DNA of 64,000 nt from Roseicyclus salinarum (GTDB lineage Bacteria; Pseudomonadota; Alphaproteobacteria; Rhodobacterales; Rhodobacteraceae). Each line of letters starts with the position of its first letter. Position 1 is the stretch's first letter. The position numbers and the translations under genes were made by a program. Under the pieces are notes generated by a model. That model was not told the origin of the DNA and did not search any database. It saw only the letters and a list, made by a program, of their open reading frames with translations. The DNA lies in the NCBI RefSeq assembly GCF_029624655.1, contig NZ_JARRSA010000006.1, positions 62,001 through 126,000 of the forward strand, written 5' to 3'. Positions 1 to 9,387 of the stretch are shown in pieces.

Positions 1-1250
1 TGACGCTCAAGGGGCAGGGCGGCACCGTGCTGTTCGTGGCGCTGATCTGCTCGGTCCTCGGCGGACTCGTCGGCACGGCGGCGCTCGCCTTCTCGGCCCC
101 GCTGCTCGCAGATTTCGCACTGGAGTTCCAGTATTACGAATACTTCTGGCTCGCGGTTATCGGCCTGTCGACGGCGGCGCTCGTCGCCGCGTCGAATCCG
201 ATCAAGGGGATGGTCTCTCTCTCCATCGGTCTTCTGCTCGCGACCGTCGGCCTCGACCTTATCTCGGGCCAGCCGCGCTTCACCTTCGGGACGCTCACGT
301 TGATGGAGGGGATCCACTTCATCCCCGTAATGATCGGCATCTTTGCCGTGGCCGAGGTGTTCCGCGCGCTCATTCATCCGCCGCGCCCCGATGCGCGGCA
401 GGCGCGAGTGCAGAAGATCGACTTCCGCGAGGCGTTCCGGACCATCTGGCGCTACAAGGCCAATCTTTGGCGCGGCTCGCTCTTCGGAACGCTGATCGGC
501 GCCCTGCCCGGCGCGGGATCGGACATCGCGGCCTGGGTCTCCTACGGCTATGCGCGCAAGCGGTCCAAGACGCCAGAGAAGTTCGGCACAGGTCATCCCG
601 AGGGCATCGTCGCGGCCTCGGCCTCGAACAACGCGGCGACCTCCTCGACCTGGGTGCCCTCGCTCGTCTTCGGCATCCCCGGCGACAGCGTGACGGCGAT
701 CGTGATCGGCGTCCTGTTCCTGAAGGGGCTGGAGCCCGGGCCCAACGTCTTCATCGAGAACGCGCCGCTCGTCTACTCGATCTTCGTCTCGTTCTTCATC
801 GCGAACCTCTTCCTGATCCCGGTGGGCTACGTCGCGATCCGGGCGGCGAGCCAGCTTCTGAAGGTGTCGAACCAGGTTCTGATGCCGATCATCCTGATCT
901 TCACGATGGTCGGCGCCTACGCGATCAACAACTCCATGCTGGGCGTCGTCGTGGCGCTGTTCGCGGGGATCGGCTCGTTTCTCATGCAGGAGAACGACTA
1001 TCCCGTCGCGCCCCTGATCCTCGGCATGGTGATCGGAACGCTTCTGGAAAAGAACTTCATGCAGGCGATGATCGCCAAACAGGGCGACATGACGGCCTTC
1101 TTCGGCCGGCCCATCGCGGCGACGCTCGGCGTCATCGCGATCCTGATCTGGGTTGCGCCCGCCATTTCGGCGATCCGCGCGCGGCGCAAAGCGCGCCGTG
1201 CGGCCATCGACACCACGAATTCCAAGACGACTGGGGAGGCGGTCGAATGA
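1..1250 (+). CDS. Tripartite tricarboxylate transporter permease, TctA family (5' end outside window)
   Basis: The reading frame is open from base 3 (residues TLKGQGGTVLF) with no start in the window, so roughly the first 90 residues of a protein usually near 500 aa are missing. The visible 416 residues are strongly hydrophobic with many membrane segments. They carry the conserved TctA loop with LPGAGSDIAAW and the second loop SLVFGIPGDSVTAIVIGVL. TctA is the large inner-membrane subunit of TctABC importers, which take up citrate-like or other carboxylates with a periplasmic TctC protein. TctB and TctC presumably lie upstream. The stop overlaps the next ATG (ATGA), so it is co-translated with the ThDP enzyme. 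The substrate cannot be read from sequence. Confidence 0.93.
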   Translation, partial: TLKGQGGTVLFVALICSVLGGLVGTAALAFSAPLLADFALEFQYYEYFWLAVIGLSTAALVAASNPIKGMVSLSIGLLLATVGLDLISGQPRFTFGTLTLMEGIHFIPVMIGIFAVAEVFRALIHPPRPDARQARVQKIDFREAFRTIWRYKANLWRGSLFGTLIGALPGAGSDIAAWVSYGYARKRSKTPEKFGTGHPEGIVAASASNNAATSSTWVPSLVFGIPGDSVTAIVIGVLFLKGLEPGPNVFIENAPLVYSIFVSFFIANLFLIPVGYVAIRAASQLLKVSNQVLMPIILIFTMVGAYAINNSMLGVVVALFAGIGSFLMQENDYPVAPLILGMVIGTLLEKNFMQAMIAKQGDMTAFFGRPIAATLGVIAILIWVAPAISAIRARRKARRAAIDTTNSKTTGEAVE

Positions 1251-3028
1251 CCAAGCAGAAGGGCGGGGATCTCATCGCCGATCACCTGATCCGGGCGGGA
1301 ATGCCCTACGTGTTCGGCATCTGCGGGCATGGCAACGTGGGCATGCTGGACGCGCTCTACGACCGGAAGGACGAGATCAAGCTGGTCTCTCCCCGCCACG
1401 AGCAGACCGCGGGCCACATGGCGGACGCGTATTTCCGCGTCTCGCACCAGCCGGTGGCGACGCTCACTTCGACCGGGCCGGGATCGGCGAACATCCCCAT
1501 GTCGCTGGCCTGCGCGCAGGCCGACAGTTCCGCCTTCCTCGCCATCACCGCGAACGTGCCGACCTCGCAGTTCAACCGCGGCCCGTTCCAGGAAACCTAC
1601 ATGCACGGGCAGGCGAACTTCCCCGACGCGGTGAAGCCCTTCGTCAAGCGGTCGTTCCAGCCGAGCCGGGTCGAGATGCTGCCCCTGGCGCTTCGGCAGG
1701 CGACGAACCTCCTGACGTCGGGGCGGCCGGGACCGGTGAACCTCGACGTGCCCTACAACCTCTTCCAGGAAGAGGCCGAGGTCTCGCTCGACCCGATGGA
1801 GCGCCTCGGGGTCCAGAACCGCCCCGGCGCCTCGGAGGAGGCGGTGTCGGCGGTCGTCGACCTCCTTCTGTCGGCGAAATCGCCGCTGATCTTCGTGGGC
1901 CACGGAATAACCCTGTCCGAGGCGGGAGCCGAGCTGACCGAGCTTCAGCACCGGCTGCAAATCCCGCAGGTCGCCTCGCCGAACGGCATGGGGTCGCTCG
2001 ACATGACCGACAAGCTGTCCTTGGGCTTCATCGGCCGGAACGGGACCTATCCCGCGAACCAGGCGGGGCGGAGGGCAGACGTGCTCCTGACCATCGGGGC
2101 CCGGTTCGACGACCGCTCGGCCTCGTCCTGGCTTCAGGGGTATTCGTGGAACATCCCGCCGACGAAGCTGATCCATGTCGACATCGATCCCACCGAGATC
2201 GGCCGCAACTACGAGCCCTTCCTCGGCATTCAGGCCGACGCGCGCACCTTCGTCCGGCAGCTTCTGGCGGAACTCGACCGGCGGGGTGTGACGCGGCACG
2301 ACGGCACGAAGGCATGGCTTGCGGAGATCGCGGGCTGGCAGGCGGAATGGGACGCCTTCATCGCGCCGAACTTCGAGATCGACACGAACCCGATGCGCCC
2401 TGAGCGCGTGGTGAGGGACATCAGGCAGGTGGCCCCCGACGACACGATCCTCGTGCCCGACAGCGGCGCGCATCACAACTGGTTCATGCAGTTCTGGGAA
2501 TGCCGACGCCCGCAATCCATGCTGAACACCTGGGGTTACTCGGCCATGGGCTTCGGCGTGTCGGGCGTGCTCGGCGCGAAGCTTGCCGCGCCCGACCGGC
2601 CCTGCATCGCGGTCTGCGGCGACGGCGGCTTCACCATGACGCCGCATGTCCTGTGCACGGCCGTCGAATACGACATCCCCGCGATCTGGGTCGTCTGGAA
2701 CAACTACGCCTGGGGCGCGATCCGCGACCTGCAGCACGGCCAGTTCGGCGGGCGCGAGATCGGGACGAGCTTCACCCAAGGCCCGAACGGCACGCCCTAC
2801 AACCCCGATTTCGCGGCGCTCGCGCGGGCCCACGGAGTGGACGCGGCCAAGGTCAGCCGATCGGACGATTTCCGCGACGTGCTGGGGCAGGCGGTGGCCT
2901 CCGGCAAGCCGTGGCTGATCGATCTGGAGGTCGATCCGGCGGTAAAGCCGCCCTCGACGGGCTCGTGGCAACTCCCGCCGCTGCGCGCGCCGGAGCCCGC
3001 CTTCGGCGAAGCCTGGCGGCCCGAATGA
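1247..3028 (+). CDS. Thiamine-diphosphate-dependent enzyme, acetolactate synthase-like
   Basis: 593 aa, starting at the ATG that overlaps the tctA stop; the frame is open further upstream only as a shadow of tctA. It has the three-domain fold of the acetolactate synthase/glyoxylate carboligase/benzoylformate decarboxylase group. The N-terminal PYR domain has the cofactor-activating glutamate in HEQ (Glu52). The middle domain contains the GxGxx-like segment VGHGITLSEAG. The C-terminal PP domain has the ThDP/Mg motif GDG (458-460) to NN (485-486). It should decarboxylate or ligate a 2-oxo acid. Lying between a carboxylate transporter and an aldehyde dehydrogenase, it is more likely a catabolic 2-oxoacid decarboxylase or carboligase than a branched-chain biosynthetic IlvB. 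Exact reaction unknown. Confidence 0.88.
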   Translation: MTKQKGGDLIADHLIRAGMPYVFGICGHGNVGMLDALYDRKDEIKLVSPRHEQTAGHMADAYFRVSHQPVATLTSTGPGSANIPMSLACAQADSSAFLAITANVPTSQFNRGPFQETYMHGQANFPDAVKPFVKRSFQPSRVEMLPLALRQATNLLTSGRPGPVNLDVPYNLFQEEAEVSLDPMERLGVQNRPGASEEAVSAVVDLLLSAKSPLIFVGHGITLSEAGAELTELQHRLQIPQVASPNGMGSLDMTDKLSLGFIGRNGTYPANQAGRRADVLLTIGARFDDRSASSWLQGYSWNIPPTKLIHVDIDPTEIGRNYEPFLGIQADARTFVRQLLAELDRRGVTRHDGTKAWLAEIAGWQAEWDAFIAPNFEIDTNPMRPERVVRDIRQVAPDDTILVPDSGAHHNWFMQFWECRRPQSMLNTWGYSAMGFGVSGVLGAKLAAPDRPCIAVCGDGGFTMTPHVLCTAVEYDIPAIWVVWNNYAWGAIRDLQHGQFGGREIGTSFTQGPNGTPYNPDFAALARAHGVDAAKVSRSDDFRDVLGQAVASGKPWLIDLEVDPAVKPPSTGSWQLPPLRAPEPAFGEAWRPE

Positions 3029-3041
3029 CAAGGAGGCAGAG

Positions 3042-4457
3042 ATGGACCTGACGCACTACATCGGCGGCGAGGCCGTTCCCGGCGGCGACCGGTTCGACAG
3101 CGTGGATCCCTATCGCGGCGACGTGGTCTGCACCGCTCCGACGGCGAGCGCCGAGGATGTTGACGCGGCCGTGGAGTCAGCCCGCCGCGCTGCGCCCGAG
3201 GTGGCCGCGATGCCCGCCTACGAACGGGCGGCGATCCTGCGCCGTGTGGCCGATCTCGTCGTGGAGAACGCGGGCGCGATCGGAGAGATCATGGCCCGCG
3301 AAACCGGCAAGGCGCTGGGCGACGCGGAGGGCGAGGTGAAGCGGTCGATGGACACGCTTACCCTCTCGGCCGAGGAGGCGATCCGCATCGAGGGTGCGCA
3401 CGTGCCGCTCGACGGCAGCGCGATGGGCCACGGCAAGATGGCCTTCCTCATGCGCTTCCCGGTGGGCGTCGTGGGGGCGATCACACCCTTCAATGCGCCC
3501 TTCAACCTCGCCTGCCACAAGCTCGCGCCTGCTTTCGCCGCCGGAAATGCCAGCATCATCAAGCCACCGCAGCAATGCCCGATGGTCGTGCAGCGGCTGG
3601 TGGAGCTGTTCTACGAGGCCGGGCTTCCGCGGAATTTCATCCAGGTGATCCACGGCGGCGCGGCCACGGGGCAGGCGCTCGTGGCGCACAAGGGCGTCGA
3701 CATGCTGACCTTCACCGGGTCGTCGCGGGCGGGAGAGCATATCCGCGCGAACGCCGGCCTCAGGCCGGTGACGCTGGAACTGGGCGGGGCGGGGCCGACC
3801 ATCGTCTGCGAGGATGCCGACCTCGACGCCATCGCGCCGGTTCTGGCGCGCAACGCCTCCCGCCTCGCGGGGCAGAGCTGCATCTCGGTCCAGACGATCC
3901 ACGCGCCGCGCGCCTTGGCCGCCGAGCTGGGCGCGAAGGTCGCCGCCGTGATGGAGAAGCTCCGCATCGGCGATCCGCTCGCCCAGGGGACCGATGTGGG
4001 CACGCTCATCGACGAGGACGCCGCCCGCCGCGTGGAGGCCTGGGTGGAGGAGGCAGTGTCGCAAGGCGCGCGCATTCTCACCGGCGGCAACCGCCACGGC
4101 GCGGCCTACGAGCCCACGCTCCTTGCGGACGTAAAGCCCGATATGAAGGTCGTCTGCGACGAGGTCTTCGGCCCCGTGGCCAGCATCCTCGCCTACGACG
4201 ATCTGGCGGAACCCGTGGCCAATGTCACGGCAAGCCCTTTCGGCCTGCAATGCGGGGTCTACACCGACAGCACGGAACGCGCGCTCTGGCTCGCCAAGAG
4301 GCTCAGGACGGGCGGCGTCATCATCAACGGAACCTCGACATGGCGGACGGATCAGCTCGCCTATGGCGGGGTCAAGGACAGCGGGATCGGCCGCGAGGGA
4401 CCGCGCTACGCGATCCGCGACATGACCGAGGAACGGCTGATCCTGTTCAACTACTGA
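3042..4457 (+). CDS. NAD(P)-dependent aldehyde dehydrogenase
   Basis: 471 aa, a normal length for the ALDH superfamily. A full AGGAGG ribosome site lies six bases before the ATG. The active-site glutamate is in TLELGG (Glu246) and the nucleophilic cysteine in GQSCISVQ (Cys280), 34 residues apart as expected. The GQSCISVQ form is typical of the lactaldehyde/phosphonoacetaldehyde/glyceraldehyde-type ALDH branch. It oxidises an aldehyde to the acid with NAD(P), and the upstream ThDP enzyme is a plausible source of that aldehyde. It is in the same operon, 13 bases after the ThDP gene. A second, unrelated-looking ALDH lies at 20241. Confidence 0.93.
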   Translation: MDLTHYIGGEAVPGGDRFDSVDPYRGDVVCTAPTASAEDVDAAVESARRAAPEVAAMPAYERAAILRRVADLVVENAGAIGEIMARETGKALGDAEGEVKRSMDTLTLSAEEAIRIEGAHVPLDGSAMGHGKMAFLMRFPVGVVGAITPFNAPFNLACHKLAPAFAAGNASIIKPPQQCPMVVQRLVELFYEAGLPRNFIQVIHGGAATGQALVAHKGVDMLTFTGSSRAGEHIRANAGLRPVTLELGGAGPTIVCEDADLDAIAPVLARNASRLAGQSCISVQTIHAPRALAAELGAKVAAVMEKLRIGDPLAQGTDVGTLIDEDAARRVEAWVEEAVSQGARILTGGNRHGAAYEPTLLADVKPDMKVVCDEVFGPVASILAYDDLAEPVANVTASPFGLQCGVYTDSTERALWLAKRLRTGGVIINGTSTWRTDQLAYGGVKDSGIGREGPRYAIRDMTEERLILFNY

Positions 4458-4470
4458 CGGAGCGGGGAAC

Positions 4471-5430
4471 GTGGCGAAGATACTGGTGACGGGCGCGGGC
4501 GGCTTTCTTGGCGGAGCCGTCGCGCGGGCGCTCGTGGCGCGCGGGGACGGGGTGATCGGCCTCGATTGCGGGCCGAATGCAGGCGCTCTCGATGCAATGG
4601 CAGTAACGGAGCCGGCGTTCGTGTCGATCGTGGCCGACATCTGTGACGCGGATGCCGTGGACGCGGTTTTCGCCGGTGAGCGCCCCGACGCCGTGATCCA
4701 CTGTGCGGCCGTCGTCGGTGTGTTGGCCTCGCTCGCCTCGCCAGTGCGGCTTTTCCGTGTGAACGTGGAAGGCAGCGTCAACATTCTCGAGGCGATGGTG
4801 CGCCATCGCTGCGGGCGGATGATCCATATCAGCTCCGAGGAGATCTACGGCGACTTCCTCGGCCCCCGCATCGACGAGACGCACCGCGAGGCACCTCTCC
4901 ACGCATACGGGATCAGCAAGTGCGCGGTGGAGCATCTGGGCCGCAGCTACCGGGCGACGCGGGGCATCGAGGTGGTGAACATACGCACCTCCTGGGTCTA
5001 CGGCCCCGGCTTCTTGCGCGACCGCGTGCCGCTCAACATGATACGGGCGGCGGCGGAGGGGCGTGCGCTTCACGTTCCGGGCGGCGCGGAGGAGCGGATC
5101 GACCACACCTATCTCGACGACGCGGTCGCCGGCGTCATCGGCGCACTCGACTGCGCCGATCACCCGTTCGACGCCTATCACGTCGCCTCGGACAGCGCGC
5201 CGTCGCTGGCCGAGATCGCCGAGGTCGTGCGCGACCTGGTGCCGGACGCCGAGATCACGGTCGGCGATGGCCCCTACCGCCACGGCGGGGACATCGCGAT
5301 GCCCAGGAAGGGCGCGCTGGACTGCACCCGCGCGCGGGAGGCGTTCGGCTACCGCCCGCAATTCGACATCCGCGCAGGCCTCGCCGCCACGCTCGAGGCG
5401 CATCGCGCGGCGCTCGCGACACAGGACTGA
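4471..5430 (+). CDS. NAD-dependent epimerase/dehydratase (extended SDR)
   Basis: 319 aa, with a GTG start chosen because it precedes the Rossmann motif directly (KILVTGAGGFLGG, a TGxxGFxG nucleotide-binding loop) and has a GGAGCGGGG purine run upstream. The active-site triad is recognisable: Ser in HISSEEIYG, then YGISK (YxxxK). The C-terminal part has the substrate-domain motif RIDHTYLDDAVAGVIGAL typical of sugar epimerase/dehydrogenases. The closest functional ideas are UDP-sugar-epimerase-like or uronate-dehydrogenase-like enzymes. It is the first of three such SDRs in this operon (also 5443 and 8111), which suggests successive redox or epimerisation steps on a polyol or sugar acid. Confidence 0.88.
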   Translation: MAKILVTGAGGFLGGAVARALVARGDGVIGLDCGPNAGALDAMAVTEPAFVSIVADICDADAVDAVFAGERPDAVIHCAAVVGVLASLASPVRLFRVNVEGSVNILEAMVRHRCGRMIHISSEEIYGDFLGPRIDETHREAPLHAYGISKCAVEHLGRSYRATRGIEVVNIRTSWVYGPGFLRDRVPLNMIRAAAEGRALHVPGGAEERIDHTYLDDAVAGVIGALDCADHPFDAYHVASDSAPSLAEIAEVVRDLVPDAEITVGDGPYRHGGDIAMPRKGALDCTRAREAFGYRPQFDIRAGLAATLEAHRAALATQD

Positions 5431-5442
5431 GGAGAGAAACGC

Positions 5443-6423
5443 ATGGGCAAGCTGCTCGTCACCGGGGGCATGGGGCATGTGGGCTACGAAACCGTGCGGC
5501 AGGCGGCCGCCTCGGGCATCGAGGTCGTGGCGCAATACATGTCGACGTTCCGGGAGGGGGACGCCGAGGCCGCGGGCCCGAACGTGACCTGGGCGCAATG
5601 CGACCTGTCGGACGCGTACGAACTGACAATGCTCGCCGCCGCGCATGACATCGAGGGCGTGATCCACACCGCCGCGGTCCCGAACGACAAGCTCGGGATC
5701 CCGCAACCCCTGCGCACCTTCCAGAGCAATGTCGTGGCGACCGAACTGCTGCTGGAGACTGCCCGCAGGCTCGGCTGGCGGCGATTTCTCTTCGTATCCA
5801 CGGGCTCGGTGTTCCAGTCGCTGCCCGACGCGGTGACGCCGGTGGCCGAGGACACGAACCCGACGCCCAGATCGCTTTATGCCGCGACCAAGCGGTCGGG
5901 CGAGCTGATGACGTCGGTCTATGCAGACACCTATGGCGTCTCGGCGGCGACGGTGCGGATCTCGTGGATCTTCGGCCCGCCCCTCGTGCCGCGCGAGTTC
6001 GACGGGCCGCGCGGGCCCATCCCCGAGTTCCTGCGGCGGGCGCTGAAAGGTGAGGACATTTCCGAACCGTCCGGCGGCGACTTCGCGGCGAGCTTCACCT
6101 TCGTGCCGGACTGCGCCGCGGGGCTTCTCGCGCTTTATGGGGCCGAGACGTTGAACCATCGGGAATACCACCTCGGATCGGGCCGAAACCATAGCGCCCG
6201 CGACGTCGCCGAGGCGGTGCGGAAGGCCGTGCCCGGCGCCCGGATCGAGGTCGGGTCGGGCACTGCGCCCTGGACCGACACGACCGTGATGCGCGGTCCG
6301 CTCGACTGCACGCGCATGTCCGAGGAACTGGGCTTCCGCCCGGGCCATTCGCTGGAAGAGGCCGTCGCCGCCTTCGCCGACTGGATGCGCGCGAACCCCG
6401 CCCGCTGGGGAGGCCCGGCATGA
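5443..6423 (+). CDS. NAD-dependent epimerase/dehydratase (extended SDR)
   Basis: 326 aa, with GAGGAGAG upstream of the ATG. The N-terminal Rossmann loop is LLVTGGMGHVGYE, with Met-Gly-His in place of the more usual Ala-Gly-Phe. The active site has FVSTGSVF with serine/threonine, then YAATKRSGE (YxxxK). The ending PLDCTRMSEELGFRPGHSLEEAV resembles the LGFxPxxxLEEGI tail of UDP-glucose-4-epimerase relatives. It follows the previous SDR by 12 bases and its stop overlaps the next start (ATGA). Its sequence is clearly divergent from the 4471 and 8111 SDRs, so this is not a simple tandem duplication. Substrate unknown. Confidence 0.87.
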   Translation: MGKLLVTGGMGHVGYETVRQAAASGIEVVAQYMSTFREGDAEAAGPNVTWAQCDLSDAYELTMLAAAHDIEGVIHTAAVPNDKLGIPQPLRTFQSNVVATELLLETARRLGWRRFLFVSTGSVFQSLPDAVTPVAEDTNPTPRSLYAATKRSGELMTSVYADTYGVSAATVRISWIFGPPLVPREFDGPRGPIPEFLRRALKGEDISEPSGGDFAASFTFVPDCAAGLLALYGAETLNHREYHLGSGRNHSARDVAEAVRKAVPGARIEVGSGTAPWTDTTVMRGPLDCTRMSEELGFRPGHSLEEAVAAFADWMRANPARWGGPA

Positions 6424-8114
6424 AGGACACGCGCTTCGATGTCGTCGTGGTGGGGGCGGGCGCGGCCGGAATGACGGCCGCCGCGACCGCCGCCGCGCAT
6501 GGGCTCGACGTGATCGTGGTCGAGAAGACGGGTTTGGTCGGCGGCAACACCTCGTATTCCGGCGGCATGGTCTACGTGCCCTGCAACGACAAGATGGCCG
6601 AGGCGGGGCATCCGGATGATTTCGACCGGATGATGGCCTATCTCGACGCCGCCGTGCCCACCGACGACGGCCGCGCGGCGCGGGAGCGTTTCGTGAGGCG
6701 CGGCCCCGAAGCGGTGCGTTTTCTCGAGGCAAATACCGCGGTCCGGTTGAAGCCGGTGCCGTTCTACCCCGATTACTACCCCGAGTTCGAGGGCGCGGCC
6801 GAGGGGATGCGCGTGCTGGAGCCGCTGGCGTTCGATGCGGCGACCCTGGGCGACTGGTTCCGCAAGCTGCGCCCGCCGCTGCCCGAGTTCACCATCCTCG
6901 GCGGCATGATGATCGCCCGCGAGGACATCCCGCACTTCCGCAAGATGTGGCGCTCGCCCCGGTCGTTCGCGCGGGCGACGCGGCTGGTGCTGGAATATCT
7001 CCTGCAACGCACGCGTCATCACCGGGGCTCGCGGCTGGTGCTCGGCAACGCGCTTGCCGGGCGGCTTCTGAAGTCGCTTCTCGATCTCGGCGTCGAGATC
7101 CGCACCGATTGCGCCGTGGAGGAGGTCGTGACGCGGGACGTCCGCGCGACGGGTCTTCGCGTCCGGCAGGGCGACGTGACATACACGCTCCACGCGGAGA
7201 AGGGCGTGATCCTGTCCACGGGTGGTTTCTCCAACAGCGCGGAGAAGCGGCGCGACTGGCTTCCCGATCTGGTTAGCCCCGACAGCCCCTTCGCGCCCGG
7301 CTCGACCGGCGACGGGCTCGACCTGGGCGTGGCGGCGGGCGGCAAGGTCGGCACCGACAACACCAACAACGCCTACTGGTCGCCCGCCTCGGTCTACACC
7401 CGCAAGGACGGGCGAAAGGTCGTCTACCCGCATACGGTGACCGACCGGGGCAAGCCGGGCTCCGTGGTCGTGAACGCGGCGGGGCGACGGTTCACCAACG
7501 AGGCGGTGTCCTATCACCGCTTCGGCGAGGCGCTTCTGCAAGGCAACGCCGAGACCGGGAACCTGCCTGCGTGGATCATTTGCGACGCGGATTTCATCTG
7601 GAAATACGGGCTTGGCGCGATCATCCCCTTCACGCGGAACCTCAAACCTTATCATGAAGCCGGATACCTCAGGACCGCCGAGAGTTTGCCCGCGCTGGCG
7701 AGGAAGCTCGGGATCGACGAGGCGGGTTTCGCTGCCACGATGGAGCGCTTCAACGCCGACGCCGAGCGCGGGCAGGACACCGAGTTCCACCGGGGCGAGG
7801 ACGTCTATTCCCGGTATCTCGGCGATGCCGACCACCGGCCCAACCCGTGCCTCGCGCCGCTCCGCAAGCCGCCGTTCCACGCCATCGAATTGACGCTGAG
7901 CGATCTCGGCACGGTCGCCGGACTCCGGACCACCGAGGACTGCGAGGTCATCGGTGCGGACGGGCGGCCCATCGGTGGACTTTACGCCGTGGGCAACGAC
8001 ATGCAGTCGATCATGCGCGGGCGCTATCCGGGGCCGGGGATCACGCTCGGGCCCGCGCTCACCTTCGGCTACCTCGCGGGGCTCCATGTTGCAGGCAAGG
8101 AGGCGGGGTCATGA
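6420..8114 (+). CDS. FAD-dependent oxidoreductase, fumarate reductase/3-ketosteroid dehydrogenase-like flavoprotein
   Basis: 564 aa, overlapping the preceding gene by ATGA. The dinucleotide fold GxGxxG is at residues 12-17, followed by VVEKTGLVGGNTSYSGG, the standard FAD-binding_2 signature of the fumarate reductase/KstD/flavocytochrome group. The C-terminal GRYPGPGITLGPALTFG closes the FAD site as in KstD-like proteins. There is no signal peptide, so it is cytoplasmic. Members remove hydrogens from alpha-beta carbons or reduce such double bonds. In this operon it probably oxidises or reduces an intermediate of an unidentified carbohydrate or aromatic-acid pathway. The family is certain, the substrate is not. 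Confidence 0.9.
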   Translation: MKDTRFDVVVVGAGAAGMTAAATAAAHGLDVIVVEKTGLVGGNTSYSGGMVYVPCNDKMAEAGHPDDFDRMMAYLDAAVPTDDGRAARERFVRRGPEAVRFLEANTAVRLKPVPFYPDYYPEFEGAAEGMRVLEPLAFDAATLGDWFRKLRPPLPEFTILGGMMIAREDIPHFRKMWRSPRSFARATRLVLEYLLQRTRHHRGSRLVLGNALAGRLLKSLLDLGVEIRTDCAVEEVVTRDVRATGLRVRQGDVTYTLHAEKGVILSTGGFSNSAEKRRDWLPDLVSPDSPFAPGSTGDGLDLGVAAGGKVGTDNTNNAYWSPASVYTRKDGRKVVYPHTVTDRGKPGSVVVNAAGRRFTNEAVSYHRFGEALLQGNAETGNLPAWIICDADFIWKYGLGAIIPFTRNLKPYHEAGYLRTAESLPALARKLGIDEAGFAATMERFNADAERGQDTEFHRGEDVYSRYLGDADHRPNPCLAPLRKPPFHAIELTLSDLGTVAGLRTTEDCEVIGADGRPIGGLYAVGNDMQSIMRGRYPGPGITLGPALTFGYLAGLHVAGKEAGS

Positions 8115-9025
8115 GCCGCGTCGTCGTCACCGGCGCCTCTGGCCTTCTCGGCGGCTACGTTGCGCGGGCGGTGGGAGCGGAGGCCGAGGTCACGGGCCTC
8201 GACGCGCGCCCCCCCTCCGGCGACGTGGACTGGCACCATGTCACGGCGTCGATCCTTGACGAGGAGGCGCTTGTCGCCGCCTTCACGGGCGCCGACGCGG
8301 TGCTCCACATCGCCGCCGCCGCGAATATCGGCAGCGCCACACCGTCCCGCATCATCGATCTCAACACCAAGGGCAGCTGGACGGTGATGGAGGCGGCGCG
8401 GCGCGCGTGCGTCCCCCGTGTCGTACTCTGTTCGACCGACAGCGTGATGGGCAACACCGTCTGGAAAGAGCATTTCTGGTGCCCCGAGGCCCTGCCCGTG
8501 GACGAGGCGCATCCCGTGCGCCCCGCGGACCCCTACGGGCTGTCGAAACTCATGGCGGAGGAAGCCGGTCGCAGCTTCGCACGGCGCGGACTGGAGGTGA
8601 TCGCGCTTCGGCCGGTCTTCATCCTCTTCCGGTCCATGATGGGGGAGGTGCGGGCGCGCCATTCCGATCCCGTGGGCTACTCCGGCCCCAGCGCCGGCGG
8701 CCACGCACCGGCGGGCGGCGGCCTCTGCTGGCACCATGTCGACCCGCGAGACGTGGCCGAGGCATTCCGTCTGTCGCTTCACCTGGAGTGGCAGGGCTTC
8801 GAGGCGTTCTACCTCGCCGCGCCCTCGACCCTGCATCCGCGGCCCACGCTGGAGCGGTTGGAACAGGCCTTCGGCCGCCTCCCCGACCGGATCGACCGGG
8901 AAATCTACGAAGCCAATCCCTTCGCGCCGATGTTCGACACCCGTGCCGCTGCTCGCCGCCTCGGCTGGCGCGGGCTGCACGACCTGCGCGCCGAGGTCAT
9001 GGCGCCCGAAAGGAGCACCGCATGA
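8111..9025 (+). CDS. NAD-dependent epimerase/dehydratase (extended SDR)
   Basis: 304 aa, starting at the ATG that overlaps the previous stop (ATGA); the frame is open upstream only as a shadow of the flavoprotein gene. The Rossmann loop is RVVVTGASGLLGG. The active-site serine region is VLCSTDSVMG and the YxxxK motif is YGLSKLMAEEAG. The segment LCWHHVDPRDVAEAFRLSL is the usual C-terminal DVAxA helix. It is the third SDR of the operon, again distinct in sequence from the other two. The following cupin gene overlaps by four bases, which suggests tight co-expression. Confidence 0.87.
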   Translation: MSRVVVTGASGLLGGYVARAVGAEAEVTGLDARPPSGDVDWHHVTASILDEEALVAAFTGADAVLHIAAAANIGSATPSRIIDLNTKGSWTVMEAARRACVPRVVLCSTDSVMGNTVWKEHFWCPEALPVDEAHPVRPADPYGLSKLMAEEAGRSFARRGLEVIALRPVFILFRSMMGEVRARHSDPVGYSGPSAGGHAPAGGGLCWHHVDPRDVAEAFRLSLHLEWQGFEAFYLAAPSTLHPRPTLERLEQAFGRLPDRIDREIYEANPFAPMFDTRAAARRLGWRGLHDLRAEVMAPERSTA

Positions 9026-9369
9026 GCGAAACGCATCCGAGCCGCGCGGGCCACATCCACGCCGGGAGCTTCGACTGGCAGGAGATGGGCGACGGCACGC
9101 AGCGCAAGATCATGGGCTACGCGCCCGAGATGCTGATGATGCGCAATCGCTTCGAGGCTGGCGTAAAGGGCCCACTGCACAGCCACCCGCATGTCCAGTC
9201 GAGCTACGTGGTGAGCGGTCTCTTCGAGATCACCATTGGCGATGCGACCGAACGAATGGGGCCGGGCGACGGCTTTCTCGTCGAGGGCGGAGTGGAGCAC
9301 GGCGCGCATTGCCTCGAAGCGGGCGAGATCGTCGAGGTCTTCACGCCGATCCGTGACGAGTTTCTTTGA
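9022..9369 (+). CDS. Small cupin-domain protein
   Basis: 115 aa, a single cupin barrel. Metal-ligand motif 1 is visible as GPLHSHPHVQSSYVVSG (H-x-H then the glutamate position replaced by Gln/Ser). Motif 2 is GPGDGFLVEGGVEHGA, with a late histidine. Small cupins next to catabolic operons often isomerise or open sugar or keto-acid intermediates (for example KdgF-type demethylation or ring opening of uronates), but sequence alone does not prove that here. ATGA overlap with the SDR gene. A second small cupin of the same style sits at 16376 in the next operon. Confidence 0.87.
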   Translation: MSETHPSRAGHIHAGSFDWQEMGDGTQRKIMGYAPEMLMMRNRFEAGVKGPLHSHPHVQSSYVVSGLFEITIGDATERMGPGDGFLVEGGVEHGAHCLEAGEIVEVFTPIRDEFL

Positions 9370-9387
9370 GAACTGGGACGGCACGCG

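Noticed and set aside
998-3031. 677-codon open frame on the minus strand opposite the ThDP enzyme
   Set aside because: Antisense shadow caused by GC-rich third positions; Arg/His-rich, no motif, and the opposite strand encodes a complete family member.
4447-8087. Long minus-strand frames of 761 and 650 codons
   Set aside because: They mirror the SDR and flavoprotein genes; arginine/histidine-rich composition without domains.
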